A stretch of DNA of 64,000 nt. Source: UBA4459 sp963776205. GTDB lineage: Bacteria; Bacteroidota; Bacteroidia; Bacteroidales; F082. The translations under genes and the position numbers were made by a program. The notes below the pieces were generated by a model, which worked only from the letters and a program-made list of their open reading frames with translations, did no database searches and was not told the origin of the DNA. Where the stretch lies: NCBI GenBank assembly GCA_963776205.1, contig CAVZLR010000004.1:806001-870000 (forward strand), written 5' to 3'. Positions 58,958 to 64,000 of this stretch are shown here, in pieces; positions within the stretch are counted from its first letter, which is position 1; each line of letters starts with the position of its first letter.

Positions 58958-61900
58958 ATAAAGTCCTCGTACTGGGTTCCGGCGCCCTCAAAATTGGTGA
59001 AGCCGGCGAATTTGATTATAGTGGCTCCCAGGCATTAAAAGCTTTAAAAGAAGAAGGCATTACAACAGTGCTGGTCAATCCAAATATTGCCACAGTTCAG
59101 ACTTCCGAAGAAATAGCTGACAAGATTTATTTTTTACCTGTAACTCCCTATTTTGTCGAAAAGATAATTCAAAAAGAAAAGCCACAGGGAATATTATTGG
59201 CCTTTGGAGGCCAAACAGCATTGAATTGCGGCGTGGCCTTATTTGAAAATGGAATCCTGGAAAAATACAATATTCAGGTATTGGGCACGTCTGTTGACGC
59301 CATCATGGAAACTGAGGACCGAGAAAAGTTCGCCGCTAAGCTGAGGTCAATAAACGTTAAAACTCCGGAATCGGTTGCTGTAACGAATATTAATGATGCT
59401 TTAAATGCAGCAAAAAAAATAGATTACCCCGTTATAGTAAGAGCTGCATTTACCCTTGGAGGCCAGGGCAGCGGATTTTGTTCAAATAATGAGGAATTGG
59501 AAAAATTAGCTTCCAAAGCATTTTCATACTCAGGACAAATCCTTGTAGAAGAATCATTAAAAGGATGGAAAGAGGTGGAATACGAAGTAGTCCGTGACAA
59601 ATATGATAATTGCATCACGGTGTGTAATATGGAAAATTTCGATCCATTGGGAATACATACAGGCGAAAGCATTGTTGTAGCACCATCGCAAACGCTTACT
59701 AATCGCGAATACCACAAATTGAGAAAATTATCTATTGATATTGTAAAATCTATTGGCATTATTGGCGAATGTAATGTTCAATATGCGCTGGATCCCTTTT
59801 CAGAAGATTACCGGGTAATCGAAGTGAATGCCAGACTGTCACGATCCAGTGCCCTGGCTTCAAAAGCTACAGGATATCCCCTTGCATTTGTTGCAGCTAA
59901 ATTGGCTTTAGGTTATGGTTTACATGAATTAAAGAACAGTGTTACCAAAACAACAACAGCATTTTTCGAACCGGCACTTGATTACCTTGTTGTTAAAATA
60001 CCCCGCTGGGATCTAAACAAATTTATGGGGGTTTCGGAAGAAATTGGTTCCAGCATGAAAAGCGTAGGCGAAATTATGGCAATTGGCAGAAGCTTTGAAG
60101 AAGCCATCCAAAAAGGCCTTCGAATGGTCGGTTTGGGTATGCATGGATTTGTTGGAAATAAAGAACTGATTATTGAAGATGTTGAATATGAACTAAATAA
60201 TCCTACCGACAAACGGATATTTGTAATCGCAGCTGCATTAAAAAATGGATATAGTGTTGAGGATGTGTACCAATTAACAAAAATCGACAGATGGTTCCTG
60301 GAGAAACTCAGAAATATCATTAATACAGAAAATGAATTAACTAATTTCAATGAATTTGAATCCATTCCTGATAAGTTTCTATTATATATTAAAAAGCAAG
60401 GATTTTCCGATTTTCAAATTGCCCGTCTGGTTTTAAAGAATGCTAATATTGGTGCTACAGATAAGGAAATTATCCAATTCAGAAATTACAGAAAATCCCG
60501 GAATATCTTTCCTTTTGTAAAGCAGATAGATACACTGGCTGCTGAACATCCCGCTGTTACCAACTACTTGTATTTAACCTATCATGGTGAGGAACATGAT
60601 ATTGTTTTTGAAAAAGATAATAAGTCGGTTATTGTGCTTGGTTCCGGTGCCTATCGAATTGGAAGCAGCGTAGAGTTCGACTGGTCGTGTGTAAATGCTT
60701 TGCAAACGATTAAAAAGAAAAACTACCGTTCTATCATGATCAATTACAACCCTGAAACTGTTAGTACGGATTATGACATTTGCGACCGATTATATTTTGA
60801 TGAACTAAGTTTCGAAAGAGTAATGGATATTTCCGAGCTTGAAATGCCTTTTGGTGTAATCGTTTCAACAGGCGGACAAATTCCTAATAGTCTCGCTATG
60901 CGTCTATATAGACAGGATATTAATATACTGGGCACTTCCCCAAATTTTATCGACCGTGCTGAAAACAGGCATAAATTTTCAGACATGCTGGACAACATCG
61001 GTGTTGATCAACCAGAGTGGAGAGAATTAAGCAGCATTGATGATATTTTCGAATTTACAGAAAAGGTAGGTTTTCCTGTTCTTATAAGGCCTTCATATGT
61101 CCTTTCAGGCGCTGCTATGAATGTGGTTTCAAACAAGGAAGAACTGGAACATTTTCTGAACCTTGCCACCCAGGTTTCGAAACAATACCCGGTAGTCGTT
61201 TCCAAATTTTTAATCGATGCCAAGGAAATAGAAATGGACGCAGTTGCCGAAAATGGTGAAATCATTGTTTATGCTATTTCTGAGCATATTGAATTTGCAG
61301 GTGTTCATTCAGGAGATGCCACTATCATGTTTCCACCTCAAAAGGTATATGTGGAAACGTTAAGACGTATTAAAAAGATAAGCAGGAAGATCGCCCAGGA
61401 ATTACAGATCAGTGGGCCTTTTAATATACAGTTTTTGGCCAAGGACAATGATATTAAAGTAATCGAATGCAACCTGAGAGCATCCAGAAGTTTCCCTTTC
61501 GTTTCGAAAGTACTAAAAACAAATTTTATTGACTATGCTACCCGCATCATGCTGGGCGAAAAAGTGGAAAAACCGAATAAATCTTTATTCGACATTGACT
61601 ACATTGGAGTAAAAGCCTCCCAGTTTTCTTTTTCACGTTTGAGCATGGCTGATCCGGTTCTGGGAGTCGACATGGCCTCCACCGGAGAAGTGGGCTGTAT
61701 TGGGGATGATTATTATGAGGCTATTCTGAAATCAATGATCTCGGTAGGATACAGGATTCCTGAAAAAAATATTCTCATTTCATCTGGACCAATGCGTTCC
61801 AAGACGGAATTGCTGGAAAGTGGAAGGATATTGATAGAAAATGATTATAAAATATACGGAACTAAAGGAACCTGTGATTTTTTTACTAAGAATGGCATTC

Positions 61901-62163
61901 CCGCAACCATGGTGCACTGGCCGGATGTTAATAAACAACCCAATGCTTTTGATATGTTAAAAAAGAAAGAAATCGATTTGGTAATTAATATCCCAAAGGA
62001 CCTTAGTCAGAACGAGTTAAATAATGATTACACCATTAGAAGAGCTGCTGTTGACTTTAACATCCCCTTAATAACAAATGCGAGGCTTGCGAGTGCTTTT
62101 ATCTACGCAATCAGTCGTTATAAAAAAGAAGAATTGACTGTAAAAAGTTGGGATGAATATTAG
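58945..62163 (+). CDS. carB: Carbamoyl-phosphate synthase large subunit
   Basis: 1072 residues, intact. Two homologous ATP-grasp halves (VLVLGSGALKIGEAGEFDYS and VIVLGSGAYRIGSSVEFDWS), each with its own QTALNCG/GGQIPNSLA region, and a C-terminal MGS-like domain (RSKTELLESGRILIENDYKI, YGTKGTCDFFTKNG). It makes carbamoyl phosphate from bicarbonate, ammonia and two ATP in complex with CarA. Translation is probably coupled to carA through the 13-bp overlap. Confidence 0.96.
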   Translation: MEKINKVLVLGSGALKIGEAGEFDYSGSQALKALKEEGITTVLVNPNIATVQTSEEIADKIYFLPVTPYFVEKIIQKEKPQGILLAFGGQTALNCGVALFENGILEKYNIQVLGTSVDAIMETEDREKFAAKLRSINVKTPESVAVTNINDALNAAKKIDYPVIVRAAFTLGGQGSGFCSNNEELEKLASKAFSYSGQILVEESLKGWKEVEYEVVRDKYDNCITVCNMENFDPLGIHTGESIVVAPSQTLTNREYHKLRKLSIDIVKSIGIIGECNVQYALDPFSEDYRVIEVNARLSRSSALASKATGYPLAFVAAKLALGYGLHELKNSVTKTTTAFFEPALDYLVVKIPRWDLNKFMGVSEEIGSSMKSVGEIMAIGRSFEEAIQKGLRMVGLGMHGFVGNKELIIEDVEYELNNPTDKRIFVIAAALKNGYSVEDVYQLTKIDRWFLEKLRNIINTENELTNFNEFESIPDKFLLYIKKQGFSDFQIARLVLKNANIGATDKEIIQFRNYRKSRNIFPFVKQIDTLAAEHPAVTNYLYLTYHGEEHDIVFEKDNKSVIVLGSGAYRIGSSVEFDWSCVNALQTIKKKNYRSIMINYNPETVSTDYDICDRLYFDELSFERVMDISELEMPFGVIVSTGGQIPNSLAMRLYRQDINILGTSPNFIDRAENRHKFSDMLDNIGVDQPEWRELSSIDDIFEFTEKVGFPVLIRPSYVLSGAAMNVVSNKEELEHFLNLATQVSKQYPVVVSKFLIDAKEIEMDAVAENGEIIVYAISEHIEFAGVHSGDATIMFPPQKVYVETLRRIKKISRKIAQELQISGPFNIQFLAKDNDIKVIECNLRASRSFPFVSKVLKTNFIDYATRIMLGEKVEKPNKSLFDIDYIGVKASQFSFSRLSMADPVLGVDMASTGEVGCIGDDYYEAILKSMISVGYRIPEKNILISSGPMRSKTELLESGRILIENDYKIYGTKGTCDFFTKNGIPATMVHWPDVNKQPNAFDMLKKKEIDLVINIPKDLSQNELNNDYTIRRAAVDFNIPLITNARLASAFIYAISRYKKEELTVKSWDEY

Positions 62164-62311
62164 TTTTTCAAGTTCTCTAATATTTTTATTGAGATAATCG
62201 AAGTTAATATTTTGCAATGTCTTAATAACCCGATAAAATTTAAAATTGAAAAATCTAAGCAAGTGTAGTATCTTTAACAAAAATTTTACAAACTTTTAAT
62301 CTTAAACAGAA

Positions 62312-62896
62312 ATGAAAAATACATTATTTATTTTGAGTCTGGCAGCTCTATTTTTATATGGTTGTTCAGGTATAACTGTAACTTCAGATGCTGACAATAC
62401 AGTCGATTTCACCCAGTTCAAAACATTTGAATATTATGGGTGGGCAAATAACAGTGATAAATTGCTAAATGACATCGATAAAAGACGTATAGAAACTGCT
62501 TTTGGAGATGAATTTAAAAAAAGAGGTCTTTCATATGTTGAAACAGGGGGAGATTTAGTTGTCGCTTTATATATTGTTACAGAGCAAAAACAAGAAACCA
62601 CGGCAACTACAACAGGTGTAGGCATGGGTTACGGCGGTTATGGAGGTTATTACGGATATGGACCTGGCTGGGGCTGGGGCGGAGGTATGTCCACTACTAC
62701 ATATAACACCTTCGATTATACAGTTGGTACATTAATTTGCGATGTATTCCACAAAGTTGATCAAAAGCTCATTTGGGAAGGAACTGGAAGTGGAACAGTG
62801 GACAGCGACCCAAGTTCAAGAGATGAAAATATTCCAAAAGCTGTTGCTAAGATTATGAGCAATTATCCGGTACCCCCATTGGCTGACAAGAAATAA
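62312..62896 (+). CDS. DUF4136 lipoprotein
   Basis: 194 residues with lipobox LYGCS, DUF4136 motifs (TVDFTQFKTFEYYGWANNSD, RRIETAFGDEFKKRGLSYVE, GDLVVALYIVTEQ) and a Gly/Tyr-rich loop (YGGYGGYYGYGPGWGWGGG), then LICDVFHKVDQKLIWEGTGS. Function unknown. It lies between carB and pyrB with 148 bp upstream, so it is probably transcribed separately. Confidence 0.85.
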   Translation: MKNTLFILSLAALFLYGCSGITVTSDADNTVDFTQFKTFEYYGWANNSDKLLNDIDKRRIETAFGDEFKKRGLSYVETGGDLVVALYIVTEQKQETTATTTGVGMGYGGYGGYYGYGPGWGWGGGMSTTTYNTFDYTVGTLICDVFHKVDQKLIWEGTGSGTVDSDPSSRDENIPKAVAKIMSNYPVPPLADKK

Positions 62897-62978
62897 TTGT
62901 TCTCGATTGAAATTACTATTGTTAAAAACTATGGTCATTTTGTCAATAAAATAAAATCTGACAAATTGAATAGCTAAG

Positions 62979-62986
62979 TATATTTG
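62979..62986 (+). promoter_or_regulatory. -7 box of pyrB
   Basis: TATATTTG, followed as at carA by a TCCT-containing start region; transcription probably begins near 62990. Confidence 0.65.
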
Positions 62987-62995
62987 TATCCTGAT

Positions 62996-63070
62996 ATGAA
63001 GAAAAAATCTTTAATCAGGAATTTTGATAAAATTTATACTAATGACGCTGTTAAGCGTCATTATTTTTAA
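62996..63070 (+). CDS. Candidate pyrB leader peptide
   Basis: ATG at 62996 begins 24 codons, MKKKSLIRNFDKIYTNDAVK followed by RHYF, and stops with TAA at 63068-63070, inside the T-run of the first leader hairpin. A ribosome at the end of this frame would cover that hairpin. The arrangement parallels the pyrL leader of enterobacterial pyrBI, which is known; that it works this way here is inference. The 5' leader before the ATG would be only about 6 nt. Confidence 0.4.
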   Translation: MKKKSLIRNFDKIYTNDAVKRHYF

Positions 63071-63107
63071 ATAGACGACACCTTAAAAAAAGGATCGTCT
63101 TTTTTTG
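63041..63107 (+). terminator. Tandem terminator hairpins in the pyrB leader
   Basis: Hairpin 1: AATGACGCT (63041-63049) with AGCGTCATT (63054-63062), then ATTTTT. Hairpin 2: AGACGA (63073-63078) with TCGTCT (63095-63100), inner CCTT/AAGG, then eight T. A further 5' hairpin TCCTGAT/ATCAGGA (62989-62995, 63014-63020) precedes them. Hairpin 2 shares AGACG...CGTCTTTTTTT with the carA leader. Confidence 0.7.
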
Positions 63108-63132
63108 TGCTTTAAACTAATCTATAAAAGTT

Positions 63133-64000
63133 ATGAATATTAAAAACCGTAGTCTAGTTTCGATAACCGATTACTCAAAAGATGAAATGCTTAAGATACT
63201 TGATATTGCAGAGGGTTTTGAAAAAAACCAGAGGCAGAAAATTTTAAATGATTATGTAATCGCCACATTATTTTTCGAGCCTTCAACGCGTACCCGATTA
63301 AGTTTTGAAAGCGCTGTACAGTATCTTGGCGGAAGTATTATTGGTTTTGCCAGCCCAGATGTTTCATCTGTAAAAAAAGGTGAATCGTTAAAAGATACAA
63401 TTCTAACTGTCAGCAATTATTCTGACCTGATTGTTATGCGCAACCCGATGGATGGAAGCGCCCGATACGCCAGCGAGGTTTCTCCGGTGCCAATTATTAA
63501 TGCAGGTGATGGTGCCAACCAACATCCAACGCAATGTTTGCTCGATTTGTATTCCATCCGAAAAACCCAGGGGCGATTAGATAATTTGGATATTGCTTTG
63601 GTGGGAGATCTTAAATATGGACGAACCGTTCATTCACTTGTTCAGGCTTTATCATTATTCAACACTACGTTTCATTTTGTTTCTCCTGAAAGTCTGAAAA
63701 TGCCCAGCTCGGTAAAAACATGGGTAAAAAAGGCCGGACTTGAATATCATCAGTATACAGACTTTAAAGAAGTTATTCCGAAAGCTGATATACTCTATAT
63801 GACACGTATTCAGGGAGAACGTTTCCCCGACCCGTTAGAATACGAAAAAGTGAAAAATGCCTATATTTTGGATAGCGCCATGCTAAAAAACTCAAAGGAT
63901 GGTCTGAAAGTGCTTCATCCATTACCGCGGGTAAATGAAATAACTGAAGATGTAGATGAAAATCCAAAGGCCTACTATTTCCAACAGGCACAAAATGGAG
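63133..64000 (+). CDS. pyrB: Aspartate carbamoyltransferase catalytic subunit, 3' end cut by the window
   Basis: 289 codons are present. Carbamoyl-phosphate site FFEPSTRTRLSFESAVQYLG, then GESLKDTILTVSNYSDLIVM, DGANQHPTQCLLDLYSI, VGDLKYGRTVHSLVQAL and LHPLPRVNEIT. It joins carbamoyl phosphate and aspartate in UMP synthesis. ATG 63133 is preferred; it lies 26 nt after the second leader terminator. A regulatory pyrI, if present, would lie beyond the window. Confidence 0.95.
   Translation, partial: MNIKNRSLVSITDYSKDEMLKILDIAEGFEKNQRQKILNDYVIATLFFEPSTRTRLSFESAVQYLGGSIIGFASPDVSSVKKGESLKDTILTVSNYSDLIVMRNPMDGSARYASEVSPVPIINAGDGANQHPTQCLLDLYSIRKTQGRLDNLDIALVGDLKYGRTVHSLVQALSLFNTTFHFVSPESLKMPSSVKTWVKKAGLEYHQYTDFKEVIPKADILYMTRIQGERFPDPLEYEKVKNAYILDSAMLKNSKDGLKVLHPLPRVNEITEDVDENPKAYYFQQAQNG

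Noticed and set aside
1..64000. CRISPR arrays, insertion sequences, prophage, toxin-antitoxin or defence islands
   Set aside because: No regular direct-repeat array, transposase, integrase, phage structural gene or recognisable defence gene was found on reading both strands.

Overview
The window is a chromosomal segment from a member of the Bacteroidota, probably an uncultivated lineage known from an assembled genome. Evidence: AT-rich DNA; many copies of the Bacteroidetes -7 promoter box TAnnTTTG, some with a TTG/TTTG -33 box about 18-20 nt upstream; a FISUMP-domain lipoprotein; two proteins with type IX secretion (T9SS) C-terminal sorting domains; DUF4251, DUF4301 and DUF4136 proteins; and a thrS-infC-rpmI-rplT operon. 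No transposase, phage gene, rRNA or CRISPR array is visible. The order within the phylum cannot be fixed.

At least 30 apparent frameshifts interrupt otherwise intact genes, including housekeeping genes (lon, serC, serA, argS). Several sit in short homopolymers and are repaired by one base, so most are probably assembly or consensus errors. Broken genes are reported here as single reconstructed loci.

Layout. 1-3.7 kb: the end of a 2-oxoadipate to 2-hydroxyglutarate to 2-oxoglutarate route (DUF1338 protein, FAD/Fe-S dehydrogenase). 3.8-11.3 kb: an exported protein, tRNA-Arg, a FISUMP lipoprotein with a decayed relative beside it, an MscS-type channel and a B12/radical SAM protein. 11.5-20.7 kb: the most interesting part. 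A leftward pair (kinase-M23-phospholyase fusion and a GH63-like glycosidase lipoprotein) diverges from a rightward trio (pyrroline-2-carboxylate reductase-like, trans-3-hydroxyproline dehydratase-like, prolyl tripeptidyl peptidase-like). The substrates predicted for these enzymes (hydroxylysine, its glycan, 3-hydroxyproline, proline-rich peptides) all occur together in collagen. The divergent gap holds stacked leftward promoter/terminator modules built on an exact 28-bp repeat.

20.7-31.5 kb: DUF4251 protein, peptidase E, a large unknown protein, two tRNA-Leu genes, DUF4301 protein, a Crp-family regulator, DUF1684 protein and the thrS-infC-rpmI-rplT operon, in which infC appears to start at ATA. 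31.5-45.9 kb: a peptide-binding lipoprotein, a badly broken HTH regulator, lon, a GlmU-like protein, rpmE2, an acyl-CoA reductase divergent from serC-serA-DUF1015, a small winged-helix protein, RidA and a T9SS-secreted DUF1028 protein. 46-50.9 kb: an ECF sigma factor, its anti-sigma protein and a string of small membrane and exported proteins. 50.9-57.5 kb: an M1 peptidase, a T9SS repeat protein, argS, a cyclic-2,3-diphosphoglycerate-synthase-like GTPase. 57.5-64 kb: an abnormal tRNA-Gly, then carA, carB, a DUF4136 lipoprotein and pyrB (cut by the window end). carA and pyrB both have hairpin leaders that look like attenuators.
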